A DNA stretch of 64,000 bases, taken from contig JBAXZR010000004.1 in assembly GCA_041670165.1 (NCBI GenBank), positions 1 to 64,000 of the forward strand, given 5' to 3'. Within the stretch, counting starts at the first letter, position 1, and each line of letters opens with the position of its first letter. A program made the translations under genes and the position numbers. Below, one piece after another: positions 22,986-33,165 of the stretch. Source of the DNA: JBAXZR01 sp041670165. GTDB lineage: Bacteria; Bacillota; Clostridia; Christensenellales; UBA1242. Under the pieces are notes generated by a model, which was not told the DNA's origin, made no database searches, and worked only from the letters and a program-made list of their open reading frames with translations.

Positions 22986-25900
22986 ATGAAAAAACTAACT
23001 CTAGTAACATCTCCATCTTTGTGGCTGGCAACAAAAACTTGCATAAGCCAAATTAATCTAACAAAAAACAACATTTTGTGTGAACATGTCATTGTTGTTC
23101 CTGATAGATTTTCTTTGCAAGCAGAAAATTTGATTTTTGATGAACTTGGTTTGGAAAGCACAATTAACATTTCTGTTGTTGGGCTTTCAAGGCTTGCTTC
23201 AATGGTACTTGAAGAAGCAAATATTGCAGTAAACAATCTTTCAACTCAAGGTTCAATTTTGGTTGTTAGAAAAGTTATATTAGAAAATATGAAAGATTTT
23301 ACTTTTTTTCAAAAAAAATCAGCTAGTCTTGGTTTTTGTGATGAAATTTTTAAAACAATCCAGCAACTTGTTGCAAGCAAGGTTAGTTATGAAGAACTTG
23401 TTACGGACAAGAGCAAAATTTTGGGAGATAAACTACATGATATTGCTCTTGTTTACAAAGCTTATATTGGTGCAATAAAACACAAATTTGTTGACAGTGG
23501 TGAAAAATTTGAACTATTTGAAAAAGCTATTGAAAAAAGCGAATTTGTTAAGAGTTCAAGATTTTATTTTTGTCAGTTTGATAGTTTAACTGAGCAGGGT
23601 GGAGCAATTTTTGAAAAAATATGTGAATATGCTGAAGAAGTATATGCCGCAGTTGTAACTCCAAATGGACAAAAAAATTCTTTTCTTTTCACAACTGATT
23701 TCTATGAAAAAATTTTGCTCTTAAAAAAAATGGATAGTGTAAACATTATAACTGCCCCAGTTCAATCAAATGTATATAAAAAGCACATTCAGGACAATCT
23801 TTTTGTTTCAAATTGTTCTTTTCTTGACGGCAAAAACCATTTTGAAGCAAAAAGTGCAATTTCACTTGAAGAAGAAGTGTTTTTTTGCGTTAGAAAAATC
23901 AAAGAACATGCTTTTTTGAATGGCACTCCATTAAACAAAATTGCAGTTGTGGTTAGCAATCTAGAAAACAAGAAGTTTGTTATTCAAAACATTTTTTCTG
24001 AGAACTCAGTTCCGTTTTTTATTGACTCATCAACTGCATTGTCTTCAACTGCTCTTTCTCAGCTTATTCTCAAAATGTTAAACATTTTCCCTTTGAGCAA
24101 AAAAGCAGTTGAACTTGTTAGCTTTTTTAAATCAGAATTCTTTGGCAATGACAATTTGTGTGAGCTAGAAAACTTTGTGCTTAAATATGGAATCAAAAAG
24201 AATGAATTGTTGACAACTTTTAAGCGTGGACTTAATGAAAACAATTTTGAACTTATTGAAGAAACTAGAAAGAAAATTTCTGAAATGATTATTTTCATTG
24301 AAAATGGCATAAAAGAGGCTGATTCGTTTAAAGAAAAAACTGATTTTCTTTGTTTGTTTTTAGAAAAAATTCATGCCAAAGAAATGCTTGAAAAAATTAG
24401 ACTTGAAGAAATAGAAGAAAAAAGGCTGTATAGCTCGAGAATATCAGAGCAAACCTTTGACAAATTTCAAGAGCTACTAACAAATGTATCCCTTCTTTTC
24501 TCTGAAGAAAAAATTTCTTGGGAAGATTTTTCGATGATTCTTGAAAGTGGAATGACTGCAACAAAAATTTCTGAAGTACCAATTTCAACAAATGTTGTAT
24601 ATATTGGTGATTCTGAAAAAAGCTTTTTTGGTGACTATGACATTATGTTTGTTATTGGTGCAAGCGAAGGAGATTATCCAAATGTAAAAATTGATTGTGG
24701 ATTAATTTCTGACAGGGAAATTTTGGCGCTTGAAAATCTAAAAATTTCACCAACAATAAAAATGCTAAACAGCAGGGCCAGGTTTAAAGTTTTTGGTGAT
24801 TTATGCTGTGCTTCAAAAAAGATTTATGCAACATTTTCTTCTGGCGATCAAGGAAAAGAAAATTTGCCATCTAGCATTGTTGTTGCTCTCAACAAAATTT
24901 TTTCTGTGGAAAAACGCCCATTACCAATTTTAACACTAAATGAAGAAGAATATGGGGCGTTAGTTGAAATAGAAAAGCTTGCATCTGGAGAGCAGAACAT
25001 AAACGAATTAAATTTGCCTTTTCTTGCTTGTTCACAAAAAAATGCAGAAATTCTTTCTCTCAAATTTGAATCATATGAATTGCCAGAAGCTTCCTTGGCT
25101 TCTTCAATTTTAAACAAACTTATTAATACTCATTTTTCAATTAAAAAATCTTTATCAAAAATTGAAAATGCTGAAAAGCTATTTTTTGGAACAGGTACAA
25201 CTTCAGTGAGCAAAATTTCAACTTTTCTTACTTGTCCAAGGCTATTTTTCTTGACAGAAGGGCTTAAAGCAAAAAAACGAGAAGATTGCAAAGTTGAATC
25301 TAATGACATTGGAACAATTTTGCATAAAGTTGCCGAAAGGTTTGCAAAAGAGAATTTAGCTAGTCTTGGAAAAATGACCAATGAACAAACTTTTTTGTGT
25401 GCAACAAAGATGGTTGAAGAAATTTTAAACATGGAAGAATTTTCATTTTTCTCTTGTAGTTCAGAAAATGCCTTTGTTGTTCAAGTTATCAAAAGTGAAG
25501 CAATAAACCTTTGCAAAGCAATCAATAATGAGCAAAAAAATTCACTTTTCAAACCAACATGTTTTGAAAAAAAATTTGGCAAAGGTTTTGTTTTTGGTGA
25601 AAGTGAAATTTATCTTAACGATAAAAAAATTAATGTTATTGGAACAATCGACAGAATTGATGAACTAGATAATCTTTTTAGAATAATTGATTACAAAACT
25701 GGTTCTTCAAAGCAAAGTCTATCCGAAATTTTTTATGGCACAAACATTCAGCTTATGTTATATGCATATATTGCAAAAAAAGCACTTAAAAAAAATCTTG
25801 TAGGAAGCTGTATTTTCCCAATTTCAAATGCATTTGATCCTGAAGGTAAAAAGAAAACAAATGGCAGACTTACAGGTTTTATGACTGATGATGTTGAAAT

Positions 25901-26255
25901 CCTTAAAAAAATGGATACAGAAATATCCGAGTTGAATCCAAAAACAAATTTTTTGGACATATCTTTCACATCTAAACTTAAGTTGTACCCCAAAAAAACA
26001 ATTATGAGCGAAGAAAAACTTTCTTGTTTAAGCGATTATTCTTGGAAAGTGTTTAACAAGGCTGTTCATGATTTGGCAAGTGGATTAATTTCATGTTATC
26101 CAATTGCAAGTGGAAAAGATAAGTTGCCTTGCAGATTTTGCTATGCAAAAAGTGTTTGTCCATTTAATGAAAAAGAAAACAGTTTCAGATCTTTTGATGA
26201 AATAAATATTGAGGACTTGGAAAGAGCATTGAAAAATGAAGAGGAGAACAAATGA
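22986..26255 (+). CDS. addB: ATP-dependent helicase-nuclease subunit B
   Basis: This is 1089 residues from the ATG at 22986. A further in-frame ATG at 22899 would add a hydrophobic, unconserved 29-residue tail and is rejected. The C-terminal nuclease is intact: GTIDRIDEL then IIDYKTG. Cysteines for the 4Fe-4S cluster are FLTCPR before it and CRFCYAKSVC after it. The N-terminal Walker A motif, normally GxAGxGKT, has decayed to TSPSLWLATKT, so this subunit probably does not bind ATP. With AddA it resects DNA ends and recognises Chi. It overlaps addA by 4 bases. Confidence 0.9.
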   Translation: MKKLTLVTSPSLWLATKTCISQINLTKNNILCEHVIVVPDRFSLQAENLIFDELGLESTINISVVGLSRLASMVLEEANIAVNNLSTQGSILVVRKVILENMKDFTFFQKKSASLGFCDEIFKTIQQLVASKVSYEELVTDKSKILGDKLHDIALVYKAYIGAIKHKFVDSGEKFELFEKAIEKSEFVKSSRFYFCQFDSLTEQGGAIFEKICEYAEEVYAAVVTPNGQKNSFLFTTDFYEKILLLKKMDSVNIITAPVQSNVYKKHIQDNLFVSNCSFLDGKNHFEAKSAISLEEEVFFCVRKIKEHAFLNGTPLNKIAVVVSNLENKKFVIQNIFSENSVPFFIDSSTALSSTALSQLILKMLNIFPLSKKAVELVSFFKSEFFGNDNLCELENFVLKYGIKKNELLTTFKRGLNENNFELIEETRKKISEMIIFIENGIKEADSFKEKTDFLCLFLEKIHAKEMLEKIRLEEIEEKRLYSSRISEQTFDKFQELLTNVSLLFSEEKISWEDFSMILESGMTATKISEVPISTNVVYIGDSEKSFFGDYDIMFVIGASEGDYPNVKIDCGLISDREILALENLKISPTIKMLNSRARFKVFGDLCCASKKIYATFSSGDQGKENLPSSIVVALNKIFSVEKRPLPILTLNEEEYGALVEIEKLASGEQNINELNLPFLACSQKNAEILSLKFESYELPEASLASSILNKLINTHFSIKKSLSKIENAEKLFFGTGTTSVSKISTFLTCPRLFFLTEGLKAKKREDCKVESNDIGTILHKVAERFAKENLASLGKMTNEQTFLCATKMVEEILNMEEFSFFSCSSENAFVVQVIKSEAINLCKAINNEQKNSLFKPTCFEKKFGKGFVFGESEIYLNDKKINVIGTIDRIDELDNLFRIIDYKTGSSKQSLSEIFYGTNIQLMLYAYIAKKALKKNLVGSCIFPISNAFDPEGKKKTNGRLTGFMTDDVEILKKMDTEISELNPKTNFLDISFTSKLKLYPKKTIMSEEKLSCLSDYSWKVFNKAVHDLASGLISCYPIASGKDKLPCRFCYAKSVCPFNEKENSFRSFDEINIEDLERALKNEEENK

Positions 26256-29200
26256 TTAATGAAGAAAAAAGCAAAATCAATTTTTTGCCAGAGCAAAACG
26301 AAGTTTTGTTGATTAACGGACTTAGTCAACTTGTTTCTGCTTCAGCGGGTAGTGGAAAAACAACAGTAATGATTGAAAAAATTGCAAGAATTCTTAAAGA
26401 TAAAACAAATCCTGTTGCCATTGATGAAATTTTGGTGCTTACTTTCACAAAGGCTGCGGCAGCTGAAATGAAACAAAGACTTTTTGAAAATTTGTCTGAG
26501 AATGCTTTAGAAAATCCAGATTTACAAGCAAAAATTGATGGTTTGCCATCAGCTAACATTTCAACAATAGACTCTTTTTGCCAAAGGCTTATTACAAAAT
26601 GGTTTTATGTTTTGGATATTGATCCACTTTTTGCAGTTTTGGACGAAACAACAGCAAGTTATTACAAAAGTAAGGCATTTGACAATGCACTTGAAAAGCT
26701 TATTAAAGAAAATATTTACGATTTTAATTTGCTTGCTGAAACCTTTGGCGGAAAAAGATCAGATTCTAAGCTAAGAACAATAATTTTTCAGCTTGATAAT
26801 TTTTTGGTTTCTTTGGTTAATTCTGAAGAATGGATAAATGAGATTTCAACAAAATATATTTCTTGCCCTGAGCTAGGTTACAAAATTGTTAATGAACATG
26901 TTTGTTTTGAAATAAGCAAGTTGAAAAATGAAATTGAAAAATTTGTTTTGTTTAGTTCTGAACATGGCTATGAAAAAGCTACAAAATTTTTTAATCAAAT
27001 TAAGAGCGATTTCGAAAGTGTGAAACTTGAAAAAAACATATTTGAAAATGCTCAAACAATGAGATGTATTAGTTTTGAAAATATAAAGTATTCAAATGAC
27101 AGTGATGAAGATTTTTATGAAAAATGCAAGAATTTTAATAAATATATAAAAGATACTTTTGCAAAAATTGAAGATTTTTTGCCAAGTGGATCGCCTGAAC
27201 AAGAAAAAAAAGAAATGAATGAACTTCTTGCCGTAACAAAAATACTATTAAATTTGCTTAAAAACTATTCAGATGAATTTGCAAAAATTAAGCGAGCAAA
27301 AAAATGTATGGATTTTAATGATCTTGAACATTTTGCTCTCAAACTATTATCGAACTCTGAAGTTCAAGAAAGCATAAAACAATCTTTTAAATATGTGTTT
27401 ATTGATGAATATCAAGACACAAATGCTGTTCAAGAAAAACTACTTGAACTTGTTTCAAACAAAAATAATCGTTTTATGGTTGGTGATGTTAAGCAAAGCA
27501 TTTATGCGTTTAGACAATCAGACCCAAAGATATTCATTGGAAAGGGTGAAAAATTAGCTAGTGGAGAAGGGGTTTTTCAAACATTAAATTCAAACTTCAG
27601 AAGCCAGCCAGCGATTTTAAATTTTGTCAACAAGCTTTTTGCCTTTGCCATGACAAAAGAAAATAGTGGCATTGATTACAAATCTTCATCGATGTTTAAT
27701 CCATTAGCTTCTTTTGATAATTCTTTTAAAAAATTTTCTGCCGTTGAAGTTTTAATTTCAGAAAACAAAATTGAAACAAAAGAAGAAAAAAAACAAAAAG
27801 ATCATGTTTATTCAATTGCAGAATATATTCCAGAAAAGAATGCAAAAGAAAATGTGATTCAAAAAGAAGCTAAAATTGTTGCAAGTAAAATTTTTGAAAT
27901 TAAAAATCAAAGAATATATGACAACAAAATCAAAGCATGGAGAGAAGTGAACTTTGGTGATTTTGTTATACTTTTAAGAACAAAAAAATCTTGCTTTGAT
28001 TTTCAAGAAGCACTTCTAGATTTGAATGTGCCCGTAACTATGGTAACTCAGCCAAAGTTGTTTGAGAACAAATATGCCTTGCAAATGATTTCTCTTTGCA
28101 AAGTTGTTTCTTGCTTTCTTCAAGACGAACCACTTATAAATGTTCTTTTGAGTCGTTTTGGTGGCTTTGATGAAAATGAACTTGCACAAATTAGATTAGA
28201 AAATTCTTCAGAGCATTTTTTTCATAAATGTTTTTTAAGTTGTGCAAAAAACTCAGAGAGCAGTATTTTTGAAAAAGCAAACCAATTTGTTCGTTTCATT
28301 GAAACTTTGAAAAAGAAATGTGGCAGAGAAGGCATCGCAGAAATGCTCAATTATGCTTTGAACGAAACCAACTTCGTTACTCATATCATGGTAGAAACCA
28401 AAGGCGACACTTCCCAAAGCATGATTGCAAACAAATTTGCAGAATATTTTAGAAACACTCCTTTTGAATTTGACCTTGATTCATTTTTAGATTATGCAGA
28501 TAAAAATGAAAAAGAACTTGCTGGTTGGACACTTTTTGAATCAAACAATTCTCAGGTAAAAATCACAACAATTCATGCAAGTAAAGGGCTTGAATTTCCA
28601 ATTGTAATTTTGCCATTTTGCGGAAAACCACTATGCGATCACAAAGAGAATGGCGATGTTTTGCTTTCAAAAAATCTTGGTATTGCAATTAAGCATTGCG
28701 ACACAGAAGAAAAGATTTCAAAAAAGTTAAGCCCATGGAAAATAATTAGCATTGAAAAAGAAAAGGAAGAGCTCGCTGAAGAACTAAGAATTTGGTATGT
28801 GGCTCTTACAAGAGCAAAAAATCATCTGTTAATTTGTGGAACAATTGACTCCTTAAAAAAAATTGAAATCGGTTCAACCATTCAAAAAAAAGACTCCATC
28901 TTGGAACTTATTATGAAAAGTCTTGATAAAAATGAGCTTAAACAATTTAAACAAGAACGCAAACTTAGCTTTTTGGAAAATGGAAATGATTGTGTTTTTG
29001 AAATTTTTGATGATTTGGATTTTGCAATTAACAATCAAAGTGTTGAAGAAGAATTGTTTATTGACTCAAAAGAAAGAGAAAAAATTGAGAAACAAATTGA
29101 AAATGTTATAAAATTTTCATTTGAACAAAGCAAATTCTTTTTAAAAAACAGTGTTTCATCAATTATAAATAATGGTGAAGAAGTTTTTACAATTAAAGAA

Positions 29201-29728
29201 AAAAGTGAAGAAAGTGAAGAAAAAGAAAAACCCCAAAAAGCTTCTCTTGGAACTGCATTTCATTATGTTTTTGAAAAATTAGATTATTCAAAACCCGTAA
29301 CAATTGAAACAATAGAAAAAATTATTGAAAATGGCGAAATTAATAATGTTTTTCATAGAAATGAAAGTGTTCTTGTTTCAAAAGAAAAAGTTCTTGCTTG
29401 TGCTAATGTCCTTGCCCCATTACTCAAAGATAAAATTGTTTTAAAAGAAAAAAAATTCATGATGAAAGTAAAAGCAAAAGAAATTTTTGACACTCAAGAT
29501 GATTCAAAAATTCTTATCCAAGGCAAGGTTGATTTGCTCGCTCTTGGAAATGAAAATATTTTGTTTGATTTCAAGCTAACTAAAACCACAAACCACAAAA
29601 TTGTTAGAGAAAAATATTCAAAGCAACTTGGGCTTTATAAACTTGCTCTTGAAAAGGCTCTTTATAAAAAAATTGATAAGTGTTTTATTGTTCTTATTGA
29701 AACTTCTGAACTTGTTGAGATTTTTTAA
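26252..29728 (+). CDS. addA: ATP-dependent helicase-nuclease subunit A
   Basis: This 1158-residue protein is translationally coupled to addB. UvrD-type helicase motifs are present: SASAGSGKTT (Walker A) near 30, FIDEYQDTN, DVKQSIYAFRQSDP, TIHASKGLEFP and YVALTRAKN. The C-terminal RecB-like nuclease has GKVDLLAL and FDFKLTKT, where FDFK replaces the usual IDYK but keeps the Asp and Lys. Together with AddB it forms the Firmicute counterpart of RecBCD for double-strand-break repair and foreign DNA degradation. It is followed by an extremely AT-rich tract. Confidence 0.95.
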   Translation: MINEEKSKINFLPEQNEVLLINGLSQLVSASAGSGKTTVMIEKIARILKDKTNPVAIDEILVLTFTKAAAAEMKQRLFENLSENALENPDLQAKIDGLPSANISTIDSFCQRLITKWFYVLDIDPLFAVLDETTASYYKSKAFDNALEKLIKENIYDFNLLAETFGGKRSDSKLRTIIFQLDNFLVSLVNSEEWINEISTKYISCPELGYKIVNEHVCFEISKLKNEIEKFVLFSSEHGYEKATKFFNQIKSDFESVKLEKNIFENAQTMRCISFENIKYSNDSDEDFYEKCKNFNKYIKDTFAKIEDFLPSGSPEQEKKEMNELLAVTKILLNLLKNYSDEFAKIKRAKKCMDFNDLEHFALKLLSNSEVQESIKQSFKYVFIDEYQDTNAVQEKLLELVSNKNNRFMVGDVKQSIYAFRQSDPKIFIGKGEKLASGEGVFQTLNSNFRSQPAILNFVNKLFAFAMTKENSGIDYKSSSMFNPLASFDNSFKKFSAVEVLISENKIETKEEKKQKDHVYSIAEYIPEKNAKENVIQKEAKIVASKIFEIKNQRIYDNKIKAWREVNFGDFVILLRTKKSCFDFQEALLDLNVPVTMVTQPKLFENKYALQMISLCKVVSCFLQDEPLINVLLSRFGGFDENELAQIRLENSSEHFFHKCFLSCAKNSESSIFEKANQFVRFIETLKKKCGREGIAEMLNYALNETNFVTHIMVETKGDTSQSMIANKFAEYFRNTPFEFDLDSFLDYADKNEKELAGWTLFESNNSQVKITTIHASKGLEFPIVILPFCGKPLCDHKENGDVLLSKNLGIAIKHCDTEEKISKKLSPWKIISIEKEKEELAEELRIWYVALTRAKNHLLICGTIDSLKKIEIGSTIQKKDSILELIMKSLDKNELKQFKQERKLSFLENGNDCVFEIFDDLDFAINNQSVEEELFIDSKEREKIEKQIENVIKFSFEQSKFFLKNSVSSIINNGEEVFTIKEKSEESEEKEKPQKASLGTAFHYVFEKLDYSKPVTIETIEKIIENGEINNVFHRNESVLVSKEKVLACANVLAPLLKDKIVLKEKKFMMKVKAKEIFDTQDDSKILIQGKVDLLALGNENILFDFKLTKTTNHKIVREKYSKQLGLYKLALEKALYKKIDKCFIVLIETSELVEIF

Positions 29729-29739
29729 AAAAAGTGGGG

Positions 29740-30295
29740 TTTAAATTTGTTAAAAAATTAAATTGATTTATTCTAAGAATTAATATTAAAATTATATTTA
29801 ATTAAAAATTAATATAAATTTAAAAATTAATATAAATTAAATTAAAATTAATATTAATAATTAATTATATTTAAAATAATTAAAATAATTTTAAAAATAT
29901 TTTAATAATTTAATTAAATTAAATAATTAAATGTTTTTTATTATTGCGAAAATATTTTAAATATTCTTTATGAGTCCTTATAATCAGAGCTATAGAAAAA
30001 ATTGTTTTACTAATTTTAAAATTAATAATTTAATAATAAAATTCAATCAAATATTTAAAAAAATAAAATAATTTAATTAATTAATAAATAATTAATCATA
30101 AAATAAATAATTTTAATTAAATTATTAATAAATAATAATATAAATAATAAAAAATTAATTAATTAATAAAATTTTAATTGATTTTTATTTTAAAATAATG
30201 CATTATATAGTTGTTTAATAAATTAAAAGAATTAAATTTAATTGATATTAAAAAATAAATAATAATTATTAAAAAATATTAGTTAATTTTATTTC
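29740..30295. other. Gene-free tract of about 94 percent A+T
   Basis: There are roughly 30 G or C bases in 530, and several lines have none or one, mostly AATTAA/TTAATAAT micro-repeats. No open frame or RNA gene is visible. A short less AT-rich spot is at about 29970-29995. It lies directly upstream of a gene for a protein with five AT-hook motifs. It could be a DNA-unwinding, curved or protein-binding region, or simply degenerate intergenic DNA. Confidence 0.7.
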
Positions 30296-30332
30296 GGTGT
30301 GTTATACTAATGCAAAGAAAGGAGATAATTTC

Positions 30333-33089
30333 ATGTTTTCTTTATTAGGACTCAGTATCTTTGATGACTATATTTATCCATTTTTTGTTACTGCTGGTAA
30401 ACTGTTCACAATTGAGTGGATTTTATGGGGTGCTGTAATTATTGAAGTTGTCTTCATTTTGTTTTTCTTAATAAAATCATTTTTTGCATATGAGCTTAGA
30501 CTTTTTCGCAAGGTTGACAAATTGAACTTGTGGCTTTTAACCGCAGGTCAAATTAAAGAAGAAAATCTTATTGAATTTAACAATAAGATGAAAAAAGTTC
30601 CAAAAATTTTGAGATATCAATGGCAACAATACATGCTGTATCGTGATAAAGCACCAAGCAATTACATGAGTGTGCATAATTGTGTTGAAAATCCAATCAA
30701 GTCAAGCAAGCTTACAACAAACATTAAAACAATCACTTCACTTTCCTTTGTTCTTTGTGTTTTCTCATTTTTGTTTTCTTGTGGAGCTCTTGAAGGTGGA
30801 CAAACTTCTGACTTTTTTGTTCTCTTGTTCAAAGCAACAATCATTCCAATTATTGTTCTTTCTCTTAACACTTTCTACACATCATTGTTAAAAATTCGCC
30901 AAAGTAATATTCAAGTTGATTTGTTCGAAACTTTCCATATTTTCGAAAGGCTTATTGACAGAGCAAGCACAACCATTCCTCAATATGTTGACTTTGAAGT
31001 TTTGTTTACTAGAACAGAAATTAAAAGAGGTATTCCAGTTTTAAACGAATATCTTGAAAAAAGAGCAAGAGAAGAAGAGTTGGAACTTGAAAAAGCAAGA
31101 ATCAATTCTGTTGAACATATTAATTATGATTTTGAAGCAGTTGGTATGGACGGTGCATTGCTTCTTGAAAGAGCAATGAAGGAATGTGAAATATACACAA
31201 ACCTTAGAGCAAGACTTATGCTTGAAATTGGTCAAATTGAATCTGAAATTGAAAGTTACAAAAAAGCTTATGACAACACTCAAAAAGATTATCAAAAGAA
31301 ATTGCAAGCAAACAAAGAAAATATTGAAAGATTAAGAACCCAGCAAGAAACAACAACAAATCGTATTGAAAGCAATTATATTCGTAAACAACAATCCGAT
31401 GAAATCAAAAAACAACAACAAGTTGAAAAAGATTTTGACGATGCAACAATTCGTTATAAACAAGAAATTGCAACCATTTCAACGGAAGTTGACAAACGCA
31501 AGCAAGAACTTGATGAAAAGAAAAAATATATTGAAAATGTTATGCTTTTGGAATTTAAAACATATTCAGACAAGGTTTACAAAAAACTTGCTTCTCAAGC
31601 TGAAGAAAAAAATAAATCGATTGTTGAAGAACTTGATAACATTAACAAACGAATCACAGATGAACTTGAAGAAGCTAATGACAATCTTATTAAAAAGAGT
31701 TCTGAATGCGAAATCGCTCGTGGTGAAGCAATAAGATTTTCCGAATCGCTTGTTCAGGCTAATGAAAAAATTTCTGAACTTTTGCAAAAGAAAAACAAAG
31801 GAACAGAAAAGTTTGTTGCAACTGTAAATCCTTCTACAAATGAAAATGTTGATGCCCCAAAAGAAGCTAGCTCAGAAAATAACCAAGACGGATATTATGA
31901 TGAAAAAGGTTATTACATATATCCAAATGGTACTTATTATGACGATAAAGGCAATTTCTTTGACGGAACAGGTGGCTACTTTGATCCACAAGGCAATTAT
32001 TTCCCTGCTGAATCTAATGATGCATCAGCTCAGCCAGTTTCACCTTCTAATGAAGAAATTTTGAAAGCAAAAGAAGATGAAAAAAAAGCAAAAGCTGAAA
32101 CAGAAGCATTTAGTAAAAACGAAGAATCACGCAAATTAAAAAAAGCTGAAGATGAAGAAAAATTGAAAGCTGAGAGAGAAAAACTCGAAAAAGAAAAGAT
32201 TGAAGCTGAAAAGAATGCTAAAGCCCAAATGGCAGAAGCAAAACCAGAAGGTGAAGGTCATTACGATGAAAAAGGCAATTATATTTATGCCGATGGTTCT
32301 TATTATGATGAACGAGGTTATTTCATCTATCCTGATGGCTCTTATTATGATGATAAAGGAAATTACTTTGACACAAAGGGCGGACATTATGATGCTGCAG
32401 GCAAGTATTATCCTTCCGAAGAACAAAATGTTGTAGAAACAAAACCAGAAACATTAGAAAATGAAAACAAAGAAGAAATTTCTGATTATGTTGAAATTCC
32501 ATCTGTTCAAACAGCTTTAGAAACTCCTGTTGAAACTGAACCAGAAAAAGCTGAAGAAACAGTGGAAGCTGAAGAAACAGAAGAAACAGAAGAAAAAAGA
32601 GGAAGAGGAAGACCTAAAAAGCAAGCTTCTGAAATCGAAGAAGAAACTCCTTCAGAAGAAAAGAAGGGAAGAGGAAGACCTAAGAAACAAGCATCTGAAA
32701 CTGAAGAAGAAACAGCTTCAGAAGAAAAGAAAGGAAGGGGAAGACCTAAAAAAGAAGTCGACACAAGTGAAGAGCAAAAACCCAAAGGCACTCGTGGAAG
32801 ACCAAAAAAAGAAGCTGATCCAAGTGAAGACCAAAAACCAAAGGGAACTCGTGGAAGACCAAAAAAAGTTGTCGATGAAAATGAAACGATGAACGAATCT
32901 CAAGAAGAAAATGTTGAAAATGCAAAAGTAGAAAATCAAAAAGTGAAAGCATTAAAAACTGAAATGGAAAACCTTGTTAACCAAATCAATATTCTTTCAG
33001 AAGAAAAAGGTAAACAAGAAGAAATTGACCAAATCAATAAGAGATTGAGTGAAATCGTTTTGGAAATCGAAAAACAAGAAAAAAAATAA
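30333..33089 (+). CDS. Membrane protein with coiled coil, Tyr/Gly/Asp repeats and five AT-hooks
   Basis: This is 918 residues from the ATG after AAAGGAGAT; an upstream in-frame ATG at 30297 overlaps the -10 region and is rejected. An extended -10 (TGTTATACT, 30300-30308) is visible. Three hydrophobic segments lie in residues about 25-180, followed by a long charged coiled coil (about 230-500). Two blocks of YYDDKGNYFD-like repeats follow (about 520-560 and 642-692) with a Lys/Glu stretch between them. Five RGRPKK motifs lie at about 756-845, each separated by an acidic Glu/Ser spacer, then a short terminal coiled coil. AT-hooks bind the minor groove of AT-rich DNA, so this may tether DNA to the membrane. 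Function is inferred. Confidence 0.72.
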   Translation: MFSLLGLSIFDDYIYPFFVTAGKLFTIEWILWGAVIIEVVFILFFLIKSFFAYELRLFRKVDKLNLWLLTAGQIKEENLIEFNNKMKKVPKILRYQWQQYMLYRDKAPSNYMSVHNCVENPIKSSKLTTNIKTITSLSFVLCVFSFLFSCGALEGGQTSDFFVLLFKATIIPIIVLSLNTFYTSLLKIRQSNIQVDLFETFHIFERLIDRASTTIPQYVDFEVLFTRTEIKRGIPVLNEYLEKRAREEELELEKARINSVEHINYDFEAVGMDGALLLERAMKECEIYTNLRARLMLEIGQIESEIESYKKAYDNTQKDYQKKLQANKENIERLRTQQETTTNRIESNYIRKQQSDEIKKQQQVEKDFDDATIRYKQEIATISTEVDKRKQELDEKKKYIENVMLLEFKTYSDKVYKKLASQAEEKNKSIVEELDNINKRITDELEEANDNLIKKSSECEIARGEAIRFSESLVQANEKISELLQKKNKGTEKFVATVNPSTNENVDAPKEASSENNQDGYYDEKGYYIYPNGTYYDDKGNFFDGTGGYFDPQGNYFPAESNDASAQPVSPSNEEILKAKEDEKKAKAETEAFSKNEESRKLKKAEDEEKLKAEREKLEKEKIEAEKNAKAQMAEAKPEGEGHYDEKGNYIYADGSYYDERGYFIYPDGSYYDDKGNYFDTKGGHYDAAGKYYPSEEQNVVETKPETLENENKEEISDYVEIPSVQTALETPVETEPEKAEETVEAEETEETEEKRGRGRPKKQASEIEEETPSEEKKGRGRPKKQASETEEETASEEKKGRGRPKKEVDTSEEQKPKGTRGRPKKEADPSEDQKPKGTRGRPKKVVDENETMNESQEENVENAKVENQKVKALKTEMENLVNQINILSEEKGKQEEIDQINKRLSEIVLEIEKQEKK

Positions 33090-33097
33090 AAATAAAA

Positions 33098-33137
33098 ATG
33101 GCTGAATTTTTGTTCAGTCATTTTTTCTTTTTTTTGT
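33098..33137 (+). terminator. Terminator of the AT-hook protein gene
   Basis: ATGGCTGAA (33098-33106) pairs with TTCAGTCAT (33113-33121) with one G-U, followed by a long T tract. The A-run before it allows bidirectional use with the converging PRC-barrel gene. Confidence 0.85.
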
Positions 33138-33165
33138 AATATAAGGTTTTATATTTGTGTTTGTA

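Noticed and set aside
29740..30295. Origin of replication
   Set aside because: The tract is AT-rich enough, but there are no DnaA boxes and no dnaA, dnaN or partition genes nearby.
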